Shown here piece after piece: positions 1 through 7,858 of a DNA stretch of 24,211 bases. The notes beneath the pieces are model-generated. The model searched no databases. It was not told the origin of the DNA and saw only the letters and a program-made list of their open reading frames with translations. Where the stretch lies: positions 1 to 24,211 of the IMG/VR virus record IMGVR_UViG_3300044993_000091, one strand, 5' to 3'. The stretch is from a virus. Both the position numbers and the translations under genes were made by a program. Position 1 is the stretch's first letter. Each line of letters opens with the position of its first letter.

Positions 1-497
1 CTCTCCATTGTGTCCATAATCTGCTCCTCAATTGGTCGTTGATCGGCTACTTCACCGGCGCTTGTCTCTTCCTCTTGCCCTAGTCCGTAGTATTCAACTA
101 CGCCTAAGATTATCTTTTCATAGATTTGTTTAATAAGCTCCGGATTGTCTGTTCGGTAGCCTTTATTTACCTCAAATTGAAGATTTGCCCGGACAAGCGG
201 ATCATCTGCTCCTTTTTTTGTTAACTCCTCAATTTTCTCCTTTAGTGCCTTATCCTGCATCTCGTTTATCAGCTTATCCTTCATATCTTTTGCGTATTTG
301 TTGGCTATGTAGCGGGGAACGTGTTTTTTTCCTTTTCCAAATCCCACGTCCTTATTTTTATTTGGGATTAAATGTTTAAAGCCGTCCCAGATGACGTAGA
401 AGTCCTCATCTGTTGGGTTATAGACGCAAATCGTGTCCATTGATTTGCGGTACATCTCACGAAGGAGCGGTTCTCCTTTAAGTTGTTGATCTACCAT
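1..497 (-). CDS. Unknown phage protein, C-terminus cut by the window edge
   Basis: The frame opens at an ATG at 497 and stays open for about 165 codons to base 1, so the end of the protein is missing. It begins MVDQQLKGEPLLREMYRKSM and is hydrophilic and mixed in charge, with no membrane segment. A stretch around residues 30-60 (DEDFYVIWDGFKHLIPN, then a Gly/Lys-rich turn and VPRYIANKYA) suggests a compact folded domain. It is the last gene of the structural block, downstream of the fibre gene, so a virion-associated role is a fair guess. I do not recognise the family. Upstream lie an extended -10 box at 531-539 and the leader motif GAGTTAAAAATT. The same leader string, ending ACCAATAATATGG, also precedes the scaffold-like gene at 5235. 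Confidence 0.8.
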   Translation of the reverse strand, partial: MVDQQLKGEPLLREMYRKSMDTICVYNPTDEDFYVIWDGFKHLIPNKNKDVGFGKGKKHVPRYIANKYAKDMKDKLINEMQDKALKEKIEELTKKGADDPLVRANLQFEVNKGYRTDNPELIKQIYEKIILGVVEYYGLGQEEETSAGEVADQRPIEEQIMDTME

Positions 498-530
498 ATT
501 ATTGGTTATAATTTTTAACTCTATAATTTA

Positions 531-539
531 ATTATATCA
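531..539 (-). promoter_or_regulatory. Extended -10 promoter (TGATATAAT)
   Basis: On the minus strand this reads TGATATAAT, a perfect -10 box with an extended TG. A weak -35-like ATGACG lies 18 bases upstream. The leader to the ATG at 497 is about 30 bases. It matches the TGNTATAAT boxes before other structural genes. Confidence 0.55.
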
Positions 540-620
540 TACCCTAAATATTGTCGTCATATCCGTGAACCAAGTTGTTGTAAATTCTATATTTTGTAAA
601 TTAGTTTGTTCTCTCATAGG

Positions 621-2444
621 TTAAAGATAAGCACAGACTGCTTCTATAATAGTTTTTGTAGAAGTCGCATTACGATACAAAGTCATTAATCCTGAAGTGT
701 CTGTTAAATTATTTAAGTAATAAGTAGTTTTGTTGCTAAGGTTTAATACTTTTTGAGCAGACTGAATAAATGCACTTTGATGGTTAGTATTATGAGAAGC
801 ACCAGAAGAACATAGTAAATCTGTATCGCTTGCTGAATTATTTTGAATTGAAAGCGCAGTAGAAAAATACAAGATATCATTAGTGTTCTTATATCCACCT
901 ATAGCATTTACAAAACGCACATTCCACAAACCGATAGGGATTGTAATTGAGGCAGAACCAAGATTATACCACTGGTTCTGAGCTGGTGATATTTGTTCCG
1001 CATTACTATTTGAAGAATATCTAACTGTCCATTTAGTTGGGTCTAACGGGAACCCAACGGGTGCTTTATGAAATGAGTAATAATTATTTGATATTGTCGC
1101 ATTAGCAAGTGTATAATCTGTCCCACCATATACCGTTATTGTCGTGTTTGGCGCTGAATAAGAAACTGCCGTGATAATAAAATACTTAACCGTGCCGCTT
1201 TGAGTTAATTTTATTCTCATTCCAGGAGAATACTTTGATGTTTTATCGCCTGCTACAGTAAAAGTAAAAGTTGGGCTATCTGCTGATGCATAAGTCCAAG
1301 TCTCATTTGCTGGCATCCAACCACCTAAACTTTCAGAAACGATATAAAACTTATTGCCTGAACTATCAAGGATATATTGATTGCCTGATGTATCAACAAA
1401 AATAGTGTTTTTCCCACTTGCTGGGGTTGGGGGAGTGGAGGATTGTTGGGTAAGAGTGATTGTTTGGTCTTTTAACAATACACCATCTATTGTTACCCCA
1501 GCATTTGCTGTTTTTTCGTTTATTGTGTCGGTATATACCTGTTCATCCTTTAATTTTACCCCGTCAACGGTTACGCCATTGTCCGTAGTTTTCTCATTTA
1601 TCGTGTCTACTGCTATTGGATTGCCGAAGCTTTTATTTGTTAGTTCTTGCGTGTCTGACGTTCCGACGATATTTCCTGTTACGCCGTGTGTTGAGGTTTG
1701 CGATGCATGAGATGATACTAACGATGAGGCTGTTCCTGCTGGGTCAAAATCAGATGGAGAATAACCGCTATCTTTTATCAGTTTTCCTGTTGCTCCGTCA
1801 AATGAGGCGAAATTGTTGTTTGTTGAAGATGTTGGACCAACTACATCACCACCGCTTATATCCTCGCCTTTTTGTGCCAACATTTGCCAGTAGGTTGGAT
1901 TTGGCGGCTCTTGGTTAGTGTTTGCTTGAATACAAACGTAAGACGAACCTGAATGTTCTACCGCATCGTCAATTACATAAGACGTTGTATTGCTCCAAGC
2001 ACCTTTCCAGTTTAATCCTTTATCTCCTTGATCTCCCTTATCACCCTTATCACCCTTATCTCCTTGATCTCCCTTATCACCGGATAAGTTTATGTTCCAA
2101 TCGCTATACGTTCCTGAACCTCCGGTGTTGTCAACGTTTATTGTTAGTGATGTTCCTGAATATGAGGTCACGATTCCTTCCATATAGTTTGAAGGGTTAG
2201 AGTCTGATGCTATTCTCAAGCGTGTTCCGTTTGCGTAAGGTTTGCCATCTTGTGTCGTTAGTGTTTTTGAGCCTGTTCCTATTGTCAGCTCTGTTGTTGA
2301 GGTTGCCGCGTAAGATTGAGTTGTTACCTCAGCCAAGACAGCTCCGGTTACCGGATCAACGGATATGTTGGTTGGAGTCTCCAAATCAATGGATGACACC
2401 CCTTGCAACGTTGGAACATAATTTTGGTCTCTTTGTGCTGTCAT
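621..2444 (-). CDS. Tail fibre / appendage protein with collagen-like segment
   Basis: This 607-residue protein is probably a trimeric phage fibre used for host attachment. The N-terminus (about residues 1-45) has a GVSS...VDP.TGAVL pattern shared with the small protein encoded next to it at 2449-2622, and it may anchor the fibre to the virion. Residues of about 125-147 are Gly-X-Y repeats of GDK/GDQ triplets, which form collagen-like triple helices. The middle holds two copies of an INEKT...GVTVDGV.LKD repeat typical of fibre shafts. The C-terminal part is beta-rich and ends in CAYL. The stop is TAA, and the start follows the 57-residue gene by four bases. The family-level call is solid; the receptor and exact position in the virion are not known. 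Confidence 0.88.
   Translation of the reverse strand: MTAQRDQNYVPTLQGVSSIDLETPTNISVDPVTGAVLAEVTTQSYAATSTTELTIGTGSKTLTTQDGKPYANGTRLRIASDSNPSNYMEGIVTSYSGTSLTINVDNTGGSGTYSDWNINLSGDKGDQGDKGDKGDKGDQGDKGLNWKGAWSNTTSYVIDDAVEHSGSSYVCIQANTNQEPPNPTYWQMLAQKGEDISGGDVVGPTSSTNNNFASFDGATGKLIKDSGYSPSDFDPAGTASSLVSSHASQTSTHGVTGNIVGTSDTQELTNKSFGNPIAVDTINEKTTDNGVTVDGVKLKDEQVYTDTINEKTANAGVTIDGVLLKDQTITLTQQSSTPPTPASGKNTIFVDTSGNQYILDSSGNKFYIVSESLGGWMPANETWTYASADSPTFTFTVAGDKTSKYSPGMRIKLTQSGTVKYFIITAVSYSAPNTTITVYGGTDYTLANATISNNYYSFHKAPVGFPLDPTKWTVRYSSNSNAEQISPAQNQWYNLGSASITIPIGLWNVRFVNAIGGYKNTNDILYFSTALSIQNNSASDTDLLCSSGASHNTNHQSAFIQSAQKVLNLSNKTTYYLNNLTDTSGLMTLYRNATSTKTIIEAVCAYL
2016..2081 (-). repeat. Collagen-like Gly-X-Y repeat in the fibre gene
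   Basis: Seven full Gly-Asp-Lys/Gln triplets in tandem, encoded by near-identical 9-base units (GGTGATAAG and GGAGATCAA types). The low-complexity DNA could change length by slippage, which would alter fibre length without a frameshift. Confidence 0.85.
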
Positions 2445-2448
2445 AGTT

Positions 2449-2622
2449 TTATGATGCCGATGTTAATTGAATTGCCCCTGTTGCCGGATTTACTGCAACG
2501 GGAACAGGTGTTTTTCCTTTTTCAAATGTTTTTTCTCCAATTGTTATATTTTTACTTGACACACCGATTAAAACTGCCACTCGGTTATCGTCTTTTTTTG
2601 CGATAAATCTGGATGACGGCAT
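2449..2622 (-). CDS. Small protein resembling the fibre N-terminus (57 aa)
   Basis: The ATG at 2622 starts one base after the stop of the preceding gene, and the TAA at 2449 lies four bases before the fibre start, so the three genes are tightly packed. The protein begins MPSSRFIAKKDDNRVAVLIG and continues VSSKNIT..., ending with a VAVNPATGAIQL motif. That D-N-R-V...GVSS...VNPATGA layout parallels the first 45 residues of the following fibre (RDQNYVPTLQGVSS...VDPVTGAVL). I infer a shared virion-binding module, present once alone and once fused to a fibre. It is too short for confident family assignment, but its position and packing support a real gene. Confidence 0.72.
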   Translation of the reverse strand: MPSSRFIAKKDDNRVAVLIGVSSKNITIGEKTFEKGKTPVPVAVNPATGAIQLTSAS

Positions 2623-2623
2623 A

Positions 2624-2791
2624 TTATTTCAGTATTTTTTTATCAACTGTTAATGCATCCGGGTCGTTTATGTATTTTTGGAGGCGTTCTTTTATTGATA
2701 TGAATTTTTTAGCCTCATCAAGGCTGTATTGTTTTTCGTCTAGGAGATTTACCAGTATTTGTGCGTCGTCTTTTGTAATGTATTCTGCCAT
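2624..2791 (-). CDS. Small acidic/basic helical protein (55 aa), function unknown
   Basis: A short open frame from the ATG at 2791 to TAA, beginning MAEYITKDDAQILVNLLDEK. It looks mostly helical with alternating charges and has no Cys pairs or membrane segment. An extended -10 box ends eight bases before the ATG, so this gene may be made from a near-leaderless transcript and may open the fibre operon (this gene, the 57-aa protein, the fibre). The next gene starts one base after its stop. No family recognised; the promoter and tight spacing are the main support. Confidence 0.68.
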   Translation of the reverse strand: MAEYITKDDAQILVNLLDEKQYSLDEAKKFISIKERLQKYINDPDALTVDKKILK

Positions 2792-2799
2792 ATACCTTA

Positions 2800-2808
2800 A
2801 TTATACCA
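2800..2808 (-). promoter_or_regulatory. Extended -10 promoter close to the start (TGGTATAAT)
   Basis: The minus strand reads TGGTATAAT and the ATG at 2791 follows after eight bases. Transcription starting 6-8 bases after the box would begin at or next to the start codon. No Shine-Dalgarno fits in the gap. Confidence 0.6.
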
Positions 2809-2828
2809 AAGTGATTCGTCGCTTATTC

Positions 2829-2854
2829 CTGTTCCCGTCTTGCGACAGGAACAG
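2829..2854 (-). other. Inverted repeat between decoration-like gene and fibre operon
   Basis: Seven-base arms CTGTTCC and GGAACAG enclose a second short GTC/GAC pairing. It lies just downstream of the stop at 2871. No U-run follows on the minus strand, so it is not a classical terminator; it could protect the 3' end of the capsid-block mRNA. Confidence 0.4.
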
Positions 2855-2870
2855 TGTAAACGGCTAATCG

Positions 2871-3083
2871 TTAGGCTGACGCTGTAAATGATGCCCAAGT
2901 GGTATTACCGTCGGTATTGATATACAGACGTGTATCTTCCCCTGAAGCATCCTTCCTCACATAAAGCGTACCTTTGGGAGCCGCATGGTTGGGAGCACCA
3001 CTTCCCGATTGTACCTTCGGTCCCATTTTAGCTTCGGTATCAATGATACCGGCCGCCTCAGGTTTAAGATTTGTAGTTGCCAT
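2871..3083 (-). CDS. Small capsid-associated (decoration/head-fibre-like) protein
   Basis: Seventy residues, starting MATTNLKPEAAG. The second half, from about residue 35 (APKGTLYVRKDASGEDTRLY, then INTDGNTTWASFTA), has the pattern of short beta-rich phage proteins encoded next to major capsid genes, where G-T-L-Y-V-R and L-Y-I-N-T-D-G are recurrent. It follows the capsid gene by 35 bases. The leader carries the TTAAAAGTT motif instead of a Shine-Dalgarno. A decoration or head-fibre role is inferred from pattern and position. Confidence 0.75.
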   Translation of the reverse strand: MATTNLKPEAAGIIDTEAKMGPKVQSGSGAPNHAAPKGTLYVRKDASGEDTRLYINTDGNTTWASFTASA

Positions 3084-3118
3084 ATTTTTTTAGGTTTTCA
3101 ACTTTTAATTAACCGATC

Positions 3119-4216
3119 TTACACTCCTGTAATACCGGTTAGTTTGCCAGATCGTTTGAAACCGCTAGCCACCGTTTGACCGATGACATAGAATCTGGCG
3201 ACTGTTCCCGCCTGATTGGGAAGGATTAACGGTTTTTGATAGAACCAACCGTTGTATTCTGAAGGCATATCCAATGCTTCAGCTCCGGTTCCCTCATAGG
3301 CTTTCAACGTTCCAAGATTAACTTTTTCCAAGAAATCTTTGTATTCATCCGGAACAATTGTTCTCCCTTTCCAGTCGTAATAGTTCTCATTGAGGAAGAA
3401 CAGAACACCGGACGTTGCGAAATCATCCTTAATAATCGGCATTCCACGATAAGACAATGCCGAGAAGCCGGCGGCGTTTCTCAATTCCGCTTTGTTTTTC
3501 ATCGCATATTTACCTCTCAAAGACAAAGCCGGATATCCAGCCTCCGTGTAGGATGCTCGCACATTCGGGGTCAATAATTGCTCGTAAAGAGACCAAACGG
3601 TTTTCGTAGTCACACCGACGTTTGGTTCCTCCGATTGCAATCCCGCAGCTGAGACGGCATCAAATAACGTAGCCATCTTAGCAAGCGATAAAGTTCCGCC
3701 GGATGCGGTTACTGTTGCTTGAAGGACCGGATAACTAGCTCTTGATTGCCCTCCAATGGTTCCGGTATCCGAGACGATAATTCCAAGACCGTTCGGTCTG
3801 TTGGATGTCCCGTCAGCATAAATAGCAGAACCAAATCGTTGCAATGTCTCTGCGGCCGCCTTCTCATATTTGAAAACATCCAAAGGAATTACGCCATATT
3901 CTCCGGTGTTAGCGAAGCTTTCAAGCATAATTGAGACCTTCGGCTGAGTGAAGGCAGTGTGAGCGTAAGACAACGTGATTGTGGTGTTGGCTGCCGAACT
4001 ATTTAACGTTTCAAGACCGGTGAAGAATTCACCCTGATTGTCTGAAACCACGTCAACTGTCACATCTTCGGTTTTTCCCATGAAGGGTTTTCCCTGTGAC
4101 AGAATTCGTGAAAAGTAGGTTGGGGCGTTCAGGACATTGTCAACAACCTTCGCATATAGTTTGCGTTGAGTTGTTCCATCAATCCTTTGGCCGTATTGGA
4201 TTCCATCGTATGCCAT
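3119..4216 (-). CDS. Major capsid protein, HK97-like fold
   Basis: This 365-residue protein belongs to the broad phage major capsid group without an obvious cleaved N-terminal delta domain. Features consistent with that group are an N-terminal helical arm (residues 1-30), a beta-rich extended loop (VDVVSDNQGEFFTGLETL region, about 53-70), the central helix with PLDVFKYEKAAAETLQRFGS (about 112-131), the NGLGIIVSDTGTIGG turn near 142-156 and a C-terminal beta segment (TVARFYVIGQTVASG). It sits downstream of portal and scaffold-like genes, the usual head-gene order. Its leader is unusual: a promoter at 4308-4333 and a terminator-like hairpin at 4245-4279 come before the start, with no Shine-Dalgarno but a TTAAGTTAAAAATT stretch. 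Confidence 0.92.
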   Translation of the reverse strand: MAYDGIQYGQRIDGTTQRKLYAKVVDNVLNAPTYFSRILSQGKPFMGKTEDVTVDVVSDNQGEFFTGLETLNSSAANTTITLSYAHTAFTQPKVSIMLESFANTGEYGVIPLDVFKYEKAAAETLQRFGSAIYADGTSNRPNGLGIIVSDTGTIGGQSRASYPVLQATVTASGGTLSLAKMATLFDAVSAAGLQSEEPNVGVTTKTVWSLYEQLLTPNVRASYTEAGYPALSLRGKYAMKNKAELRNAAGFSALSYRGMPIIKDDFATSGVLFFLNENYYDWKGRTIVPDEYKDFLEKVNLGTLKAYEGTGAEALDMPSEYNGWFYQKPLILPNQAGTVARFYVIGQTVASGFKRSGKLTGITGV

Positions 4217-4244
4217 AGTTTTTTTGGTTTTTTAATTTTTAACT

Positions 4245-4279
4245 TAATAAAAAGACCACACCTTTTTGGAGTGTGGTCT
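4245..4279 (-). terminator. Intrinsic-terminator-like hairpin in the capsid gene leader
   Basis: Perfect 9-bp arms AGACCACAC / GTGTGGTCT with a nine-base loop, followed on the minus strand by TTTTTATT. It works as a terminator only in the leftward direction. It lies between the promoter at 4308-4333 and the capsid start at 4216, so it could attenuate capsid transcription, yield a short RNA, or end transcripts arriving from upstream while a fraction reads through. Confidence 0.7.
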
Positions 4280-4307
4280 ATGGCGACCTATTTAAGTCCT
4301 TAATTTA

Positions 4308-4333
4308 ATTATACCACAAATGGTATTTGTCAA
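4308..4333 (-). promoter_or_regulatory. Promoter ahead of the capsid gene, with palindromic spacer
   Basis: The minus strand has TTGACA at 4333-4328 and TGGTATAAT ending at 4308. The spacer is 14 bases, short for a standard promoter, so the extended -10 may dominate. Between and overlapping the boxes is an inverted repeat ATACCA...TGGTAT, which could be an operator. Confidence 0.5.
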
Positions 4334-4335
4334 TA

Positions 4336-5235
4336 TTATTTTTTGCTACTTAAGAACAGATCAACGAATGATTTTGGTTTGTGAATTTCTTCGTAGCTGT
4401 ATTCTCCCGTTTCATCAGTCGTTGCTCCGCTTCCTGCCATAACCGGTGCGTTTGCTCCGGCCGGCTGTCTTAAATTTGCCAAGATTTTGTTGTATTTATC
4501 GTTATATTTATGATAAATCTTATAGATTGACGTAATCGGCGGTTGTCCTGCTTCCCTTAATTGCTGATTAACCTCGTACATTGTTTGAAATATAGCTCGT
4601 CTTGCCATTTTAGCCTCTTGGTCTTTATCGTTGAAGACATTAGGAAGCTTTTTCTCATCAACTAATTCCTTTAATTCGGCATCAACAAACTTATTGAATG
4701 CATCAATTTGTTGTTTTGTTTGCTCCTCTCTTTGTTTTTTTTCTTCCTCAGCCCTTTTTTTAGCCTCCTCTTCCTCCCTTTTTATCTCCGATTTTACATC
4801 CTCTCGGATATAGGGGATTAACTCAAACCATGTAGGATTGCGACCATGTTTTTGGTAGAACTCATCGGCTATTTCTTGATATCGGTCTTTTTGTTCTTTT
4901 GTAGCTTCTTTTTCTCCGGTTAGAACCTGTGTGATTTTATCGGCGGTTTCTTTTGTTACCTCTTTTTTTATTTCCTCTTTTAGTTTATCAAGGGGAATAT
5001 CCTCAACTTCCTCCTCAGGCTTTTTTTCCTCCTCCGGTTCTGTTTTTACCTCTTCTTCCGGCTTTTCTTTTGTCTCTTCTTCTTTTTTTTCTTCCTCAAC
5101 GACTTTTCCGCCTTCAACTTTCTCACCTAAGAAATCCGATGTTATCTCATCGGCTAACTCCTGCTTTTGTTCTAACTCTTCTGGAAGATTTTTTGTTTCG
5201 TCCTCTTCCGAGACGACTTTTTTTCTCCTTGCCAT
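4336..5235 (-). CDS. Scaffold-like protein, highly charged coiled coil
   Basis: Of its 299 residues, about 1-105 are dominated by Glu and Lys and are probably disordered. Residues of about 106-160 form a more ordered segment (ADEFYQKHGRNPTWFELIPY). Residues of about 150-190 are again Lys/Glu-rich and predicted coiled coil, and the C-terminus ends in SFVDLFLSSKK. Scaffolding proteins between portal and capsid genes have this composition and position, and no protease motif is visible. The start has the leader AAAGTTAAAAATT rather than a Shine-Dalgarno. The capsid promoter begins directly after its TAA. The scaffold role is inferred from position and composition, not from a sequence family I can name. 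Confidence 0.75.
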   Translation of the reverse strand: MARRKKVVSEEDETKNLPEELEQKQELADEITSDFLGEKVEGGKVVEEEKKEEETKEKPEEEVKTEPEEEKKPEEEVEDIPLDKLKEEIKKEVTKETADKITQVLTGEKEATKEQKDRYQEIADEFYQKHGRNPTWFELIPYIREDVKSEIKREEEEAKKRAEEEKKQREEQTKQQIDAFNKFVDAELKELVDEKKLPNVFNDKDQEAKMARRAIFQTMYEVNQQLREAGQPPITSIYKIYHKYNDKYNKILANLRQPAGANAPVMAGSGATTDETGEYSYEEIHKPKSFVDLFLSSKK

Positions 5236-5253
5236 ATTATTGGTTATAAATTT

Positions 5254-5481
5254 TTAACTTTCTGTTGACTCATCGTCTTTCGTTTTTTCTTTTGATTCAT
5301 TTTCTTTTTTTTGTTCGCTTAATGCTATCGCAACCGCTTGTTTTCTGTCGGTTACGACTTTACCTTTTTTTGAGCCTGAATGAAGTTTACCTTCTTTCCA
5401 TTCGTGCATAACCTTTTCAACTTTTTTTCCTTTTTTTACTCTAATGTATTTTTTTCCGTTTTTTTTGACTACCTTTACCAT
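5254..5481 (-). CDS. DUF6496-like small basic protein
   Basis: Seventy-five residues with a very Lys-rich N-terminal half. The motif MHEWKEGKLHSGSKKGKVV, followed by RKQAVAIALSEQ (residues 25-56), matches the widespread phage/metagenome DUF6496 pattern (M-x-E-[WF]-K-x-G-x-L-x-S-G; RKQA-AIALSE). The C-terminal tail is acidic and disordered. It lies between portal and scaffold-like genes, so a head-assembly or nucleic-acid-binding role is possible, but the family has no assigned function that I know. An extended -10 box sits six bases before the ATG. Confidence 0.8.
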   Translation of the reverse strand: MVKVVKKNGKKYIRVKKGKKVEKVMHEWKEGKLHSGSKKGKVVTDRKQAVAIALSEQKKENESKEKTKDDESTES

Positions 5482-5487
5482 AGTTTT

Positions 5488-5496
5488 ATTATATCA
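5488..5496 (-). promoter_or_regulatory. Extended -10 six bases before ATG (TGATATAAT)
   Basis: The minus strand reads TGATATAAT-AAAACT-ATG. The box lies inside the space between the portal stop at 5501 and the next start, which predicts a leaderless transcript for the DUF6496-like gene. No -35 box is evident. Confidence 0.6.
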
Positions 5497-5500
5497 CAAT

Positions 5501-7573
5501 TTATAATGCTCGTGGGCTTGCTTGCGGTGGTCCTACGGGTGGCACCGGTATTTCGGCCGTATTGTTAATGCTTGGATTTCCTACGGGAGCTTGTGGCTCA
5601 GCTGGATTCGTTTGGGGACGACCAGTTTGGTTTGTTCCAAGTAGTTGGTTAAGCTGGTTTTCAGGGTTACCTTGAGGTGTATTACCGACAGGGGGTATTC
5701 CACCCAGCAAACTACCAACAAGCTCCTTCGTGTTTGAACCTAACTCTTGAATTTTTGCCATATAAGCGGCCGGATTGGTTTGGAATGTCATTAAGTCTAT
5801 CGTTCTTTGGACAGGGTTTGATGCCCCAATATCCCTAAAAAAGTTTAGCGGATCAATTAACTTTGCCGCTGCCATATCCATTGCTCTTTTCTCTGTTTTT
5901 AGCTTATCGGTTCCGGACGCCTTTATTCTTACCTCCATACCATCTTCTATCATATCACGATTTATCTTCTGAAATGTTACATCTCCTTTTGGTCCAATTA
6001 TCTTTCTAAAGTGGTCTTTTGTGTATCTTAGTTTGATAAACTGGAGCGACCATTGTGCCATCCATTCGGCCAGAGCGTTTATTGTATCCTCAACTAAATC
6101 ATCCGCCCTTGTGAAATCAGCCTCTCGTGCTATTTGGTTTGAGGTGGCCACGTCCGTTTGTAATTGCCCTCTTATTGCCGTTGCGCCGGATATTGCGTAC
6201 ATTCTTGACCGCGTATCATCTAAGTTTTTGTAATCGGCCGAGTCCGGACGCTCCGGTATTATTGCCGAATGAACTTTTGCTACATCACCATCAACTAAGA
6301 TATCCTGTTGTGGATCATCCAAGTCCATTTTCTCAATATCTTCAGCTCGCAGCCCTCCCTCTTTTGAGAAGATATGCTTAACTCTTGCTTTTATCTTGTC
6401 AATTATTGATTTACCTTGCGCATCAAGGTTTTCCTGATTTTTTATGTTTTGCTCAATTCGTGACGTCTCATCGTAAGGTATTTTCCCCCATTGGTCAAAG
6501 CCTAAAAGATAGAACGGCATTCGTGGTCTATCAAAGTAATTGCGATAAACTACCTCTTTTTTTACATTTGAGACATCCGCACCTGTTACCATCATTTGAA
6601 GCATGTCCTCCGGTTGTAGTTCTTTTTTTGTTACCGGATTATCGGCTTCCCCGTATTTGAAATACTTTATTTCTCCCTCATAATCGTAATTTGGGTTTTT
6701 TGTTTTATGAAGGATTACGTCTTTATACTTCCAGACGACACCGAAGACTTGTTCGTATTCATCCTCCGAGTCTTTTTTCTTTTGCCAGTACTTGAACCAT
6801 ACCTCTCTTATCTTAATCACCGACATCATATTTTCTTTTTTCACTTCGCCGTCCGGTGTTGCCGGTAGTATCCCGTCTTTTCTTAATTGCTCCAGCAGTT
6901 TTTCTTTTGCTTTTGGGAAGCGAATAGTTGCCTCCTCTACGGTTATTGGCACGATTTGGCTTATGAAGTTCATTTTATCGGTGTCTTTACTCGTCGCCGT
7001 CTCATCTACCTCAATGTAGTCGGGATGAACCACTTCAAACACATAGTCATCCTTTACCGGATCCCATCTTGTCTTAACTACGCCTGTAAAATATACCGGA
7101 AGGTGTCTGAATGCCATCCCCAATACTTGCCGCGTTTCTCTTTTTTTCAAGTCATCGTCTATTATCTTACTTACGTTTTCTGCCGTTTGTCTTGACTCCT
7201 CCGTGTCGTTTCCTGGTGTTACGATCATATCCGGAAGCCTTGACATTGCCGTTGCTTTTAACGTTGCCTCTATCTCGTAGAGAACGTTATCCACATATCT
7301 TGCTTCGTAGGGTTTTAGTTCTTTTTTCTTTTCTTTTTCTGTTATCTGCCGCCCGAACAAATACATTTCGTTTTTCTTTCGTCTTTCAAATAGGTCGTAT
7401 TTATCGGTGAAGAATTTCTGATAATTTGATATTTTCTTATCTATTATCTTAACTAACGTTTCATCGTCTATATCAAGAGTTAAAGGAGACGATTCTTGCA
7501 GAACATCTTCCTCATCTTTTATATCGTAATTTATACCTGTTTTTGCCAGTAGTTGTGAGTCTTGAAGTGCCAT
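5501..7573 (-). CDS. Portal protein
   Basis: This 690-residue protein is the dodecameric ring at the packaging vertex. After a short N-terminal arm, residues of about 35-330 form the portal core: an early KFFTDKYDLFERRKKNEMYL helix, a region with WDPVKDDYVFEVVHPDYIEV (about 170-190) typical of how portal proteins describe domain contacts, and later IPYDETSRIEQNIKNQENLD and a long stem/crown helix (ATSNQIAREADFTRADDLVE). The C-terminal ~70 residues are Pro/Gln/Asn-rich and disordered, as in long portals of P22-like phages. It directly follows the terminase and one small zinc-binding gene. The call rests on size, motifs and location. Confidence 0.88.
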   Translation of the reverse strand: MALQDSQLLAKTGINYDIKDEEDVLQESSPLTLDIDDETLVKIIDKKISNYQKFFTDKYDLFERRKKNEMYLFGRQITEKEKKKELKPYEARYVDNVLYEIEATLKATAMSRLPDMIVTPGNDTEESRQTAENVSKIIDDDLKKRETRQVLGMAFRHLPVYFTGVVKTRWDPVKDDYVFEVVHPDYIEVDETATSKDTDKMNFISQIVPITVEEATIRFPKAKEKLLEQLRKDGILPATPDGEVKKENMMSVIKIREVWFKYWQKKKDSEDEYEQVFGVVWKYKDVILHKTKNPNYDYEGEIKYFKYGEADNPVTKKELQPEDMLQMMVTGADVSNVKKEVVYRNYFDRPRMPFYLLGFDQWGKIPYDETSRIEQNIKNQENLDAQGKSIIDKIKARVKHIFSKEGGLRAEDIEKMDLDDPQQDILVDGDVAKVHSAIIPERPDSADYKNLDDTRSRMYAISGATAIRGQLQTDVATSNQIAREADFTRADDLVEDTINALAEWMAQWSLQFIKLRYTKDHFRKIIGPKGDVTFQKINRDMIEDGMEVRIKASGTDKLKTEKRAMDMAAAKLIDPLNFFRDIGASNPVQRTIDLMTFQTNPAAYMAKIQELGSNTKELVGSLLGGIPPVGNTPQGNPENQLNQLLGTNQTGRPQTNPAEPQAPVGNPSINNTAEIPVPPVGPPQASPRAL

Positions 7574-7579
7574 AGTTTA

Positions 7580-7588
7580 ATTATATCA
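7580..7588 (-). promoter_or_regulatory. Extended -10 six bases before the portal ATG (TGATATAAT)
   Basis: The minus strand reads TGATATAAT-TAAACT-ATG, the same spacing as the boxes before 5481 and 7843. It predicts a leaderless portal mRNA. Confidence 0.6.
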
Positions 7589-7594
7589 AAATCA

Positions 7595-7843
7595 CTATAA
7601 ACCATAAAAGTAGTAATGTTGTTTACATTTTGAATTTGAACAGCGGATTATTGTTGGAAGTTTTGCCGGAACCATTCCGGGTATGATTTTTACTACTGTT
7701 CCTTGAAATTGAAGGATTTTGTTTCCGCATTTCCAACAGTGGAACATATAGAGATTTTCACCTTTTGGGTCGTTTATATCCGGCGCTAAGATTACTGATG
7801 TTACCTGAATTTCCTTGTCCTCACCCATTATTTTCACTTTCAT
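7595..7843 (-). CDS. Small zinc-ribbon-like protein (82 aa)
   Basis: Two cysteine pairs are visible: C-W-K-C around residues 36-39 and C-S-N-S-K-C around 69-74. They are separated by a beta-rich stretch with IIPGMVPAKLPTII, the layout of a zinc ribbon. It lies between terminase and portal and reads MKVKIMGEDKEIQVTSVILA at its start. Stop is TAG. An extended -10 box is six bases upstream of the ATG, so it may be leaderless. Function unknown; a structural metal site or nucleic-acid contact is the most that can be inferred. Confidence 0.75.
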   Translation of the reverse strand: MKVKIMGEDKEIQVTSVILAPDINDPKGENLYMFHCWKCGNKILQFQGTVVKIIPGMVPAKLPTIIRCSNSKCKQHYYFYGL

Positions 7844-7849
7844 AATTTT

Positions 7850-7858
7850 ATTATAGCA
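7850..7858 (-). promoter_or_regulatory. Extended -10 six bases before ATG (TGCTATAAT)
   Basis: The minus strand reads TGCTATAAT-AAAATT-ATG. The ~105 bases upstream (7859-7963) hold no gene. They contain a small GC hairpin (CGCC...GGCG) and a GGCC-AAAAA-GGGC pairing, neither followed by a U-run. Confidence 0.6.

Noticed and set aside
1381-1710. Plus-strand open frames, here and throughout the window
   Set aside because: All are mirror frames of minus-strand genes with improbable, Leu/Phe/Ser-rich products and no ribosome sites; no plus-strand gene has independent support.
2016-2081. CRISPR-like short tandem repeat
   Set aside because: The repeat is in-frame Gly-X-Y coding sequence without spacers.
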